Assembly: GCA_038259365.1 (NCBI GenBank) | Contig: JBBSOW010000076.1 | Location: 1-14,480, forward strand | DNA length: 14,480 bases | From: JBBSOW01 sp038259365 | Lineage (GTDB): Bacteria; Actinomycetota; Actinomycetes; Propionibacteriales; Propionibacteriaceae | Reading direction: 5' to 3' | Shown here: positions 8,989 through 14,480 of the stretch, piece after piece | How positions within the stretch are numbered: the stretch's first letter is position 1 | Layout of the letters: each line of letters opens with the position of its first letter | Translations under genes and position numbers: made by a program | Notes under the pieces: generated by a model | The model's input: the letters and a program-made list of their open reading frames with translations, nothing else | Databases searched by the model: none | Told to the model about the DNA's origin: nothing

Positions 8989-9001
8989 ATGTTCGGAACA
9001 T
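8989..9001. promoter_or_regulatory. Palindrome ATGTTCGGAACAT between divergent genes
   Basis: A 6-bp perfect inverted repeat with a single central base lies in the 157-bp gap between add (minus) and the next plus-strand gene. It abuts a possible -35/-10 pair for the plus gene (TTGTCG 9001-9006 and TAGGGC 9024-9029, 17-nt spacer, poor -10). The orientation (GTTC…GAAC) is opposite to a LexA box. It could be an operator for either gene; no regulator is identified. Confidence 0.3.
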
Positions 9002-9059
9002 TGTCGGCGAGCTCGGCCGTTGATAGGGCAGTACCGAATCTTCGAGACCGATGTGAGCC

Positions 9060-10016
9060 ATGATCCAGCAGACCCGTCCTTCCCGTCCAGCCCCTCCTTC
9101 CTCGCCGGCCAGCCCCTCCCTGACCGCGAGCCCTTCCTCGCCGGCCAGTCCCTCCCTATCCGCGAGCCCTTCGTCGCCGGTGAGTCCGAGCCAGGGAGCA
9201 AGCGCCTACCCCCAGGCCGACCCCACCTCCCCAGAGCGCTCCTCTGTATTTGCGGGCCTCTCAATGGCACAGATCGCGGGCGGGGCGCTCGCGGCCGCCA
9301 CGGCGGCGGCGCTGGGCGCCCAGCTCGGCGTCGCGGGCACGGTGATCGGCGCGGCCTTTTTCAGCCTCATCGTCAACGTCGGTGGCAAGGTCTACGGCGA
9401 GACCCTGCGGCGCACCCACCACGGTCTCTCCGGGGTGATGTCGCGGCAGGGTCGAACCGCGCCGCAGAGCGCGGAGAAGACCACGGCTCATGCGGAGACG
9501 ACCGCGGCTCACGCCGCGGTCGAACGCGAGGATGAGGCGACCGAACAGGGCGCCGCCCCCGAGCCGCGCCCGGTCGGTGGCTCCCCCCGCCGGCGCCGGA
9601 TCAAGGTCTCGACCATCGCCGTCTCGGCGCTGGCTTCCTTTCTGATCGCCGCGGTGGCGGTGACGATATTCGAGACCGCGACCGGCCGCGGCCTCGACGG
9701 AGCCCCGGCCACCACCGTCAGCCGAATCGGCCAGTCCGACCCCGCGCCAAAGAAGCCGGGCGGCGATGAGCCGAAGATCGCGCCGACGGCCCCGGCCGAA
9801 GGCGGCCAACAGCCGACCGATGGGGCCGAGACACAGGCGCCGCCAGCACAGCCGAGCGAGCCCGCGGTCCCGGATGAGACGCGCCCGGACCAGGCGCCGG
9901 GCGTTCCCGACACCGGCGGCCAGGACACCGGCGGCCAAGACACCGGCGGCCAAGGGGAGCCCGGGAGTGTCCCCAACACGAAGGCCGATCCGCCCGCGTC
10001 GCAGCCTTCGGGCTAG
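9060..10016 (+). CDS. Membrane protein with Ser/Pro repeats and low-complexity tail
   Basis: A 318-residue protein without an assigned function. Residues 11-60 are Ser/Pro-rich, built from a 12-residue tandem repeat. Residues 69-119 form a Gly/Ala-rich membrane segment (GGALAAATAAALGAQLGVAGTVIGAAF) ending in YGETLRRTH; this small domain recurs in many actinobacterial membrane proteins as I recall, but I know no function for it. A charged region (about 120-182, ending RRRR) precedes a second membrane helix (about 184-205). The C-terminus (206-318) is Pro/Gln/Asp-rich and disordered, with three DTGGQ copies at 284-298, and may cross the cell wall space. The ATG has only a weak ribosome site; a start nearer Met69 (SMAQIAGG) is possible. 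The Ser/Pro repeats would then be non-coding. Confidence 0.7.
   Translation: MIQQTRPSRPAPPSSPASPSLTASPSSPASPSLSASPSSPVSPSQGASAYPQADPTSPERSSVFAGLSMAQIAGGALAAATAAALGAQLGVAGTVIGAAFFSLIVNVGGKVYGETLRRTHHGLSGVMSRQGRTAPQSAEKTTAHAETTAAHAAVEREDEATEQGAAPEPRPVGGSPRRRRIKVSTIAVSALASFLIAAVAVTIFETATGRGLDGAPATTVSRIGQSDPAPKKPGGDEPKIAPTAPAEGGQQPTDGAETQAPPAQPSEPAVPDETRPDQAPGVPDTGGQDTGGQDTGGQGEPGSVPNTKADPPASQPSG
9099..9206 (+). repeat. Three 36-bp tandem repeats (Ser/Pro repeat)
   Basis: Units at 9099-9134 and 9135-9170 are nearly identical, and 9171-9206 is a diverged third copy. Each encodes 12 residues of the form SSPASPSLTASP. The period is a multiple of three, so copy-number changes keep the frame. Confidence 0.85.
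9909..9953 (+). repeat. Three 15-bp tandem repeats encoding DTGGQ
   Basis: GACACCGGCGGCCAG is repeated at 9909-9923, 9924-9938 and 9939-9953, with only the final base changing. It lies in the disordered C-terminal tail of the membrane protein. Confidence 0.9.
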
Positions 10017-10047
10017 GGGGAGTAACCCCATCGCAGAAGACCCGCCC

Positions 10048-10685
10048 CTAAGAGTCGCCTGGCTGGCCGACGTGCTCGGCCAGCCAGGCGTTGATCGGTG
10101 CGGCGGCCCGCCATAGCGCCACGACCCGGGCCAGGGCGGAGGGCGTGAAAATCCAGTTCTCGTCCGGCCCGAAGGTCTGCGAGACGGTCAGGCTCTTGTG
10201 TCTCAACAGCTCGATCCGCGGGTGATCCTTGGCGTAACCGCGGGGACCGATTTTGAGCGCGGAGCCGCCGACATCGAGTCCCGCCGATCTCGCCTCCGCC
10301 ACCAGAGTCTCGAGCCTTTTGCCGGTGGTCTTGTCGTCGATCGCGGCGTAGAAGCGCTGCAACTGGTCGCGCGTCATCAGGTAGATACCGGAGGCCGCGA
10401 ACAGGCCTTGGGCGCTGATCTGCACGTAATCGCGGCCGCCCCCGCGAGCTTGTAGGGCGACTTGTCGAAGCTGTACCGCACGTCGCGATTGGGTCGGAAC
10501 ACCTTGCCGTCGCCGAACTCCTCGCCCACCTCGCCCAGCAAGCGCTCCAGGGGTTCGCGGATGTGCCGCTCGTAGACCTCGCGGTGGCTGGTGAAGAACG
10601 CCCGGTTGTTGTTCGCGGCCAGCTCGGAGAAGAACGTGACGGACTTGGATCCGAAACCGTCGAACGGCGGAATGGCCTCGGCCAT
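10048..10685 (-). pseudogene. DUF2461-family gene, frameshifted
   Basis: Two minus-strand frames together make one DUF2461 (TIGR02453-type) protein of about 212 residues, the usual family length. The 5' part from ATG 10685 (GGGAG ribosome site 7 nt upstream) gives FDGFGSKSVTFFSELAANNNRAFFTSHREVYE… to FDKSPYKLAG; the 3' part resumes in another frame as RDYVQISAQGLFAASGIYLMTRDQL and runs to TAG at 10050-10048. The switch lies at a run of five Cs (10439-10443, G on the coding strand); one extra G would restore one open frame. It is therefore either a single-base sequencing error or a recent frameshift mutation. The biochemical role of DUF2461 is unknown. It converges on the membrane-protein gene to the left. 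Confidence 0.85.
10056..10090. terminator. 15-bp perfect inverted repeat, likely shared terminator
   Basis: CGCCTGGCTGGCCGA (10056-10070) and TCGGCCAGCCAGGCG (10076-10090) are perfectly complementary with a 5-nt loop. It lies inside the last codons of the DUF2461 frame and 40 bp after the stop of the convergent plus-strand gene, so it could terminate transcription from the left. No clear U-run follows on either strand, which is common for GC-rich actinobacterial terminators. The pairing is certain; the function is inferred. Confidence 0.6.
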
Positions 10686-10764
10686 GTTGGTCTCCCGGAT
10701 GGTCGCGAGTTTGGCCCTCAGCCTATGACGCGACCCCGCGACGCCGGTGGCTAGCGTGGGGCCT

Positions 10765-11470
10765 ATGACTCGACGTCAGTGGCTGCCGATCCTGGTCTTC
10801 GTCGTGCTCTCCTTCGGGCTCGCCTGGCTGGTGGTCCTACCGATTTGGCTTCGGCGCGGTTCGGGACCGGCGAACGCTCGGGGGCTGGCCGACCCGTTCC
10901 TCACCGTCGCGGCGGTAATCATGATGCTCACCCCGGCGGTCGCCGCGTGGGTCGCCACCGCCGCCTTCGAGCGGCGGGAGGGGCCGAGCTTGGGTGTGCG
11001 CCTCGGGCTGCGCACGCCGGGCCGGATGCCGTGGAAGCAGACCCTGGGCGGCGCTGGTGTGGCCGTCGCTCTCCTGCTGGCGCTGTGCCTGGCGTGGCTG
11101 GTTACTGCCGCGGTTGCTGCCGCTCGGGCGGGTCTGGGCCATCGTGGTCAGTGGAGTCATCTGGGGACTGTGGCACGCCCCCTTGCTGCTGCTGGGCTAC
11201 AACTATCCGATGGCGCCGCGGTGGCAAGGGGTGCTCATGATGATCGGCATGACGATCCTCGTCGGCGGGATCCTCGGCTGGCTTCGCCTGCGGACCGGCA
11301 CCGTGTACGCCGCGGCGATCGGACACGGAGCCCTGAACGCGGCCGCCGCGAGCTATGTGTTGTTCGCCAACGCCGATGCGGTGATCGACACCCGCCAGGT
11401 CTCCATCCTGGGCTGGACCGGCTGGATCCTGCCGGAGCGCAATACCGGCCTCGGTGGCGTCTTCTGCTAG
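10765..11470 (+). pseudogene. CPBP-family membrane protease, broken
   Basis: CPBP (Abi/CAAX-like) intramembrane metalloprotease gene with an internal lesion. The first frame from ATG 10765 gives three hydrophobic segments (LPILVFVVLSFGLAWLVVLP; FLTVAAVIMMLTPAVAAWV; GGAGVAVALLLALCLAWLV). From about 11090 family similarity continues in another frame: WRGWLLPRLLPLG, then VIWGLWHAPLLLLGYNYP (motif 2 His) and GHGALNA (motif 3 HxxxN), to TAG at 11468-11470. The family EE(x)nR motif should read EExxWRG, but the two glutamates and the roughly 50-60 residues usually preceding them are absent. An out-of-frame internal deletion is the simplest reading, so the product would be inactive. A GTG 18 nt upstream is an alternative start. 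Confidence 0.75.
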
Positions 11471-11682
11471 GACTGAGAGAGACGGCCTGGATGCTTCGCG
11501 ATCCCATCGGGACGGAGCAGGAACCACGGGCCGCCGTCATCGCCAACAAAGCCGCTAGACGCCGCTAGGCGCTCGCTGTTTCAGCTTCTGGTTCCAACTT
11601 CGGCAGCAGCGCCTGCGCCTTAGGCGAGAACTGCCCCAATCTGTCGAGGGTGGAACGGGGCGAGTCTTGCCGAACGGGGGGT
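11471..11682. other. Intergenic stretch with a possible gene remnant
   Basis: No intact gene. On the minus strand a stretch ending at a TAG (11567-11565) reads LDRLGQFSPKAQALLPKLEP and a few more residues. It resembles a normal protein C-terminus but has no start, and its upstream part is interrupted or out of frame. GCCGCTAGAC and GCCGCTAGGC lie side by side at 11551-11570. I see no promoter or terminator of note. Confidence 0.3.
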
Positions 11683-12069
11683 TCAGAGCACCTCGATAGG
11701 CACACCGTGCCCGACAGATCGGGTAAGCCGAGCGTCTCGGGTCACAAGCGCGCAGCCCAGTGCTTCGGCCAGGGCGACGTACGCCGCGTCGTAGGCCGAG
11801 ACGGTTTCGCGCAACGCGAAGGCCCGTCTGCGAAGTTCGTCGGCAAAGTGCCAACGACGGATAGTCAGAGCGTCGAAGTCAGTGAGAGCGTCGAGAGCTC
11901 TAGTCGAGCTCAGTCGACCTCCGAGAACCAACCCTCTCAGCCCCGACAAGACCTCGTAATCGAGCAGGCTCGGAGCGTGGAGGTCTTGGGTGGCCAGAAA
12001 CGATCGCAGGGTCTCGGTGCCCCGGGCTGTTAGAGCATCGATGATCACCGAAGCGTCGACGACGATCAA
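11683..12069 (-). CDS. vapC: PIN-domain toxin (VapC family ribonuclease)
   Basis: Toxin of the second toxin-antitoxin pair, 128 residues, predicted RNase. The PIN acidic residues are present: Asp5 (MIVVDASVIID), Glu39 (LLDYEVLSG), Asp94 (SAYDAAYVALAEALG) and Asp112 (LVTRDARL). The start is TTG at 12069, forming a TTGA overlap with the antitoxin stop; it is preferred because residue 2 onward is the first strand of the PIN fold, which leaves no room for a later start. It is unlike the toxin at 258-653 outside the motifs, so the two modules did not arise by local duplication. The RNA target is unknown. Confidence 0.9.
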   Translation of the reverse strand: MIVVDASVIIDALTARGTETLRSFLATQDLHAPSLLDYEVLSGLRGLVLGGRLSSTRALDALTDFDALTIRRWHFADELRRRAFALRETVSAYDAAYVALAEALGCALVTRDARLTRSVGHGVPIEVL

Positions 12070-12323
12070 CGCCGGGACCGCTGAAGCAACTCCGCGTCGC
12101 GCTCCTCGCGAGCTGCCGTCAAGGCGCCATCGACACTTCCTTCGCTTTGCTCCGCCCGTTGCCCGGCTTGTTCTAAGACCTCCGCGACAGTCGGACGTGA
12201 CACTTCTTGGGAGAGCAGACCTAGCAGGTAGGCGTTCAGAGACTCACCGCGAGCCGCCGCACGCGCCTTCAAAGCCTGGCGGTGGGACTCCGGAACGTTT
12301 CTAATCTGAAGTAGTGACCCCAT
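12066..12323 (-). CDS. vapB: Ribbon-helix-helix antitoxin (FitA/VapB-like)
   Basis: An 85-residue antitoxin paired with the overlapping PIN toxin. Residues 1-42 (LLQIRNVPESHRQALKARAA…GESLNAYLLGLL) form a FitA/Arc-type ribbon-helix-helix DNA-binding domain; residues 48-85 are the charged toxin-binding tail. I take ATG 12323 rather than the in-frame ATG 15 nt upstream, because the family begins here and a TATTCT -10 box occupies the intervening codons. It lies 57 nt downstream of the fumC stop on the same strand, so fumC read-through could add to its expression. Family members repress their own promoter, and an AT-rich patch is present there. Confidence 0.88.
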   Translation of the reverse strand: MGSLLQIRNVPESHRQALKARAAARGESLNAYLLGLLSQEVSRPTVAEVLEQAGQRAEQSEGSVDGALTAAREERDAELLQRSRR

Positions 12324-12325
12324 GC

Positions 12326-12350
12326 ATACAGAATACATTTATTTCAATAC
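12326..12350 (-). promoter_or_regulatory. AT-rich promoter/operator of the RHH-PIN operon
   Basis: A TATTCT box (12335-12330, minus strand) ends 6 nt before the antitoxin ATG, fitting a leaderless transcript. Just upstream, GTATT occurs twice on the minus strand at a 14-bp interval around AAATAAAT. This is the most AT-rich patch in the window and a plausible RHH antitoxin binding site. No convincing -35 hexamer is seen. Confidence 0.5.
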
Positions 12351-12379
12351 TGTGTGGGAGGTACTGGTGAGCGAGGTGG

Positions 12380-13822
12380 CTACTTCGTCGGCCGCCGGGC
12401 CATGGCGAGCACATCGAGCGCGGAGTCCAACTCCTCCTCGGTGAGGGTGCCGTTCTCGACAAAGCCGAAATCGAGCACCGTCTGGCGGATGGTCTTGCCC
12501 TCGGCCAGCGCTGACTTGGCTACCTTGGCGGCGTTCTCGTAGCCGATCTTGGAGTTCAGCGGGGTGACGATGGACGGGGAGGACTCGGCCAGGGCGCGGC
12601 AGTGCTCGGCGTTGGCCTCGATGCCGTCGACGCAGCGCTCGGCCAACAGGACCGAGACGGTCGAGAGCAGGCGCACCGATTCGAGCAGGTTGCGCGCCAT
12701 GACCGGCAGCATGACGTTGAGCTCGAAGTTTCCGGCGGTGCCGGCCACCGCGACGCAGGCGTCGTTGCCCATCACCTGGGCGCACACCATGACGGTGGCT
12801 TCGGCCATCACCGGGTTCACCTTGCCGGGCATGATCGAGGACCCGGGCTGCAGGTCGGGCAGGCGCACCTCGCCCAAGCCGGCGGTCGGCCCCGAGCCCA
12901 TCCAGCGAAGATCGTTGGCGATCTTGGTCAGCGAGACCGCGATCGTGCGCAGCATCCCCGAGGCCTCGACGAGTCCGTCGCGCGCGCCCTGGGCCTCGAA
13001 GTGGTCGGGGGCCTCGGTGAGCGGTAACCCGGTCTGAGTCGCCAGCGCCTCGATGACCTTGGGGGCGAAACCCGGCAAGGTGTTGATGCCGGTGCCCGTC
13101 GCGGTGCCGCCCAGCGGGAGTTGGGCCAGGCGCGGCAGGGAGCTGTTCAGCCTGTCGATGCCGGCACCGATCTGCGCGGCGTAGCCGCCGAACTCCTGGC
13201 CCAGGGTGACCGGGGTGGCGTCCATCAGGTGGGTGCGACCGGCCTTGACGACGTCGGCGAACTCCTCGGACTTGGCCGCGAGCGAGGATTGCAGGCGCTC
13301 CAGCGCGGGGATGAGGGCGTTCACCACCGAATCTGTGGCGGCCAGGTGGATGGCGCTGGGGAAGACATCGTTGCTGGACTGGGAGTGGTTGACGTCGTCG
13401 TTGGGGTGGACCTTCGTGCCGTGGTTGGCCGCGATCGAGGCGATCACCTCGTTGGCGTTCATGTTCGACGACGTGCCCGAGCCGGTCTGGAACACGTCGA
13501 TGGGGAACTCGCCGTCGTGGCGATTTTCGGCCACCTCGTCGGCGGCGGCCGAAACCGCGGCCGCCAACTCGTCGTCCAGGACACCGAGGTCGGCGTTGGC
13601 CTTGGCGGCCGCGGACTTGATCAGCCCCAGGGCGCGGATCAATGACGGCTCGATGGTGGTGCCGGAGATGGGAAAGTTCTCCACCGCTCGTTGGGTCTGG
13701 GCCTGCCACAGCGCGTTGATGGGAACCTGCACCTCGCCCATCGTGTCGTGCTCGGTGCGGAACTCTTCGTTCCCGCCCTGTTCTCCTGGCGTGCCCGGCG
13801 TGTTCGATCCCTGCGTCGTCAT
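12380..13822 (-). CDS. fumC: Fumarate hydratase class II
   Basis: Iron-independent fumarase of the TCA cycle, interconverting fumarate and malate as a cytoplasmic homotetramer. It is 480 residues against about 465 for most FumC proteins; the extra residues are a Gly/Asn/Thr-rich N-terminus (1-18) before FRTEHDTMGEV. Family motifs: TGSGTSSNMNANEV (113-126), HPNDDVNHSQSSND (139-152), GRTHLMDATPV with catalytic-type His198, and the fumarase/aspartase signature GSSIMPGKVNP (327-337). Argininosuccinate lyase or aspartase are less likely from these motifs. The ATG at 13822 has AAAGGAAA at about 8 nt. A weak TAGGCT -10 candidate lies at 13860-13855. The toxin-antitoxin pair sits just downstream on the same strand. 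Confidence 0.97.
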   Translation of the reverse strand: MTTQGSNTPGTPGEQGGNEEFRTEHDTMGEVQVPINALWQAQTQRAVENFPISGTTIEPSLIRALGLIKSAAAKANADLGVLDDELAAAVSAAADEVAENRHDGEFPIDVFQTGSGTSSNMNANEVIASIAANHGTKVHPNDDVNHSQSSNDVFPSAIHLAATDSVVNALIPALERLQSSLAAKSEEFADVVKAGRTHLMDATPVTLGQEFGGYAAQIGAGIDRLNSSLPRLAQLPLGGTATGTGINTLPGFAPKVIEALATQTGLPLTEAPDHFEAQGARDGLVEASGMLRTIAVSLTKIANDLRWMGSGPTAGLGEVRLPDLQPGSSIMPGKVNPVMAEATVMVCAQVMGNDACVAVAGTAGNFELNVMLPVMARNLLESVRLLSTVSVLLAERCVDGIEANAEHCRALAESSPSIVTPLNSKIGYENAAKVAKSALAEGKTIRQTVLDFGFVENGTLTEEELDSALDVLAMARRPTK

Positions 13823-14044
13823 CTTCGGTTTCCTTTCGCGCGTCGTCGTGGCTCAGCCTATGCAACCGGGCGGTTTGGACTGACAGCCGGGCGGGTGACC
13901 CCGCGCTGAACCGAACAGCAGGGGCCCGGACGGCGGTCAGGTCACCGACTGGAACCGTGCGGCGTTGACGTGATGCCCCTCGGCGGCCGGGCGGAACGAA
14001 CAAAATCTGCAACGAAAGAATCCGAGGATAATCTCGGCGAGGCC

Positions 14045-14073
14045 TTGCACCCGAACACTTGTTCGATTATAGT
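14045..14073 (+). promoter_or_regulatory. Promoter of the DUF222 gene with LexA-type SOS box
   Basis: TTGCAC (14045-14050) and TATAGT (14068-14073) are separated by exactly 17 nt, the best promoter in the window. Between them, CGAACACTTGTTCG (14052-14065) is a perfect 6-bp inverted repeat and, with the following A, matches the Gram-positive/mycobacterial LexA box TCGAAC-N4-GTTCGA at 11 of 12 fixed positions. Bound LexA would block the promoter. The -10 box ends 6 nt before the ATG, so the mRNA is probably leaderless despite the GGAGG lying too close to the start. Confidence 0.75.
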
Positions 14074-14079
14074 GGAGGT

Positions 14080-14480
14080 ATGTCAGTACTCGCTCACCCC
14101 GAAGCCCCGGTCGACACCGGGTTGCTGGACGCCAGGGCGATTAATCGCCTGGAGGCTTTGCATCGCCGCCAACGGATCGGTGAATCCGAGGCGGCGGCGG
14201 CCCTGCACACGATTGATGAGACGATCAACCGGTTGCAGGGGTTGCGGTTGAAGGTGGTGTTGGCCTCGACGCGGTCACAGACAGGTGCCGCCGACGGGCT
14301 GGTGGGCGTGGGGGCGTGGCTGGCCCGAGAATCGCGCCTGGGTGGGGCCGAAGCAGCGCGAAGTGTCCGGCGGGCGTCCTCGCTGGAATCCTTGCCGCAC
14401 GCCGACGGTGCTTTGTCCGAGGGCCTGATCAGCGTGCAGCACGCCGAGGTCATCGCGACCGCGACCAAACAACTCCCACC
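14080..14480 (+). CDS. DUF222/13E12-repeat protein, 5' part
   Basis: The N-terminal 133 residues of a gene that runs off the right edge. The pattern GLVGVGAWLARESRLGGAEA followed by SVRRASSLESLPHADGALSEG and ISVQHAEVIATA is typical of DUF222 (PF02720), which usually carries a C-terminal HNH nuclease domain; that domain lies outside the window, so nuclease activity is not shown. These proteins are abundant and repeated in actinobacterial genomes (REP13E12 in Mycobacterium tuberculosis). ATG 14080 is chosen because the promoter points exactly to it. The LexA-type box suggests induction by DNA damage, as reported for several M. tuberculosis 13E12 genes. The gene is divergent from fumC. Confidence 0.88.
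   Translation, partial: MSVLAHPEAPVDTGLLDARAINRLEALHRRQRIGESEAAAALHTIDETINRLQGLRLKVVLASTRSQTGAADGLVGVGAWLARESRLGGAEAARSVRRASSLESLPHADGALSEGLISVQHAEVIATATKQLP

Noticed and set aside
8989..9001. LexA box upstream of the membrane protein gene
   Set aside because: The half-sites are in inverse order (GTTC-N-GAAC) with a 1-bp spacer, not GAAC-N4-GTTC.
9020..9535. Alternative plus-strand frame with its own apparent repeats
   Set aside because: The repeat pattern is simply the 36-bp array read in another frame; downstream it becomes Arg/Gly shadow sequence, while the chosen frame has membrane segments.
12339..14012. 557-codon minus-strand frame across fumC
   Set aside because: Arg/His/Gly-rich shadow in a different frame from the clear fumarase.

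Overview
The window is high-GC DNA with strongly GC-biased third codon positions, frequent GTG starts, TANNNT-type -10 boxes placed for leaderless mRNAs, and actinobacterial gene families (a CAEC-type cytidine deaminase, a 13E12/DUF222 protein with a LexA box, PIN toxin modules). It is almost certainly chromosomal DNA of an actinobacterium. The genus cannot be fixed from the sequence alone; Propionibacteriales is only a guess.

Layout. Positions 1-257 hold no supported gene. A Phd/YefM antitoxin and PIN toxin pair lies on the minus strand (258-897), with a repeat-rich operator upstream. A gene-poor stretch follows, then a minus-strand unknown protein (1255-1839) whose middle is an 18-bp minisatellite encoding twelve acidic hexads. 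The core of the window (2099-7813) is a plus-strand operon: BmpA/PnrA-type lipoprotein, double-domain ABC ATPase, two BPD_transp_2-type permeases and cytidine deaminase. Adenosine deaminase converges on it from the minus strand and overlaps the end of cdd by 42 bp. The operon plus ada reads as a nucleoside scavenging unit: the lipoprotein captures the nucleoside outside, the ABC complex imports it, and the two deaminases convert cytidine to uridine and adenosine to inosine.

The right half (9060-14480) is more mixed. It has a Ser/Pro-repeat two-segment membrane protein, a frameshifted DUF2461 gene ending in a 15-bp perfect inverted repeat, a CPBP-family membrane protease gene that is out of frame and lacks its EE catalytic motif, a second toxin-antitoxin pair (RHH FitA-like antitoxin plus PIN toxin), class II fumarase (fumC), and the 5' end of a DUF222/13E12-type gene under a promoter that overlaps a LexA-type SOS box.

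No wholly new defence or mobile system is evident. The most interesting signals are regulatory: the SOS box on the DUF222 promoter, a hairpin plus anti-Shine-Dalgarno leader on the transporter operon, a three-half-site antitoxin operator, and a recurring TANNNT-6 nt-ATG leaderless arrangement. The minisatellite protein is also notable. Two broken genes lie within 1 kb of each other, which could be real decay or local sequence error.
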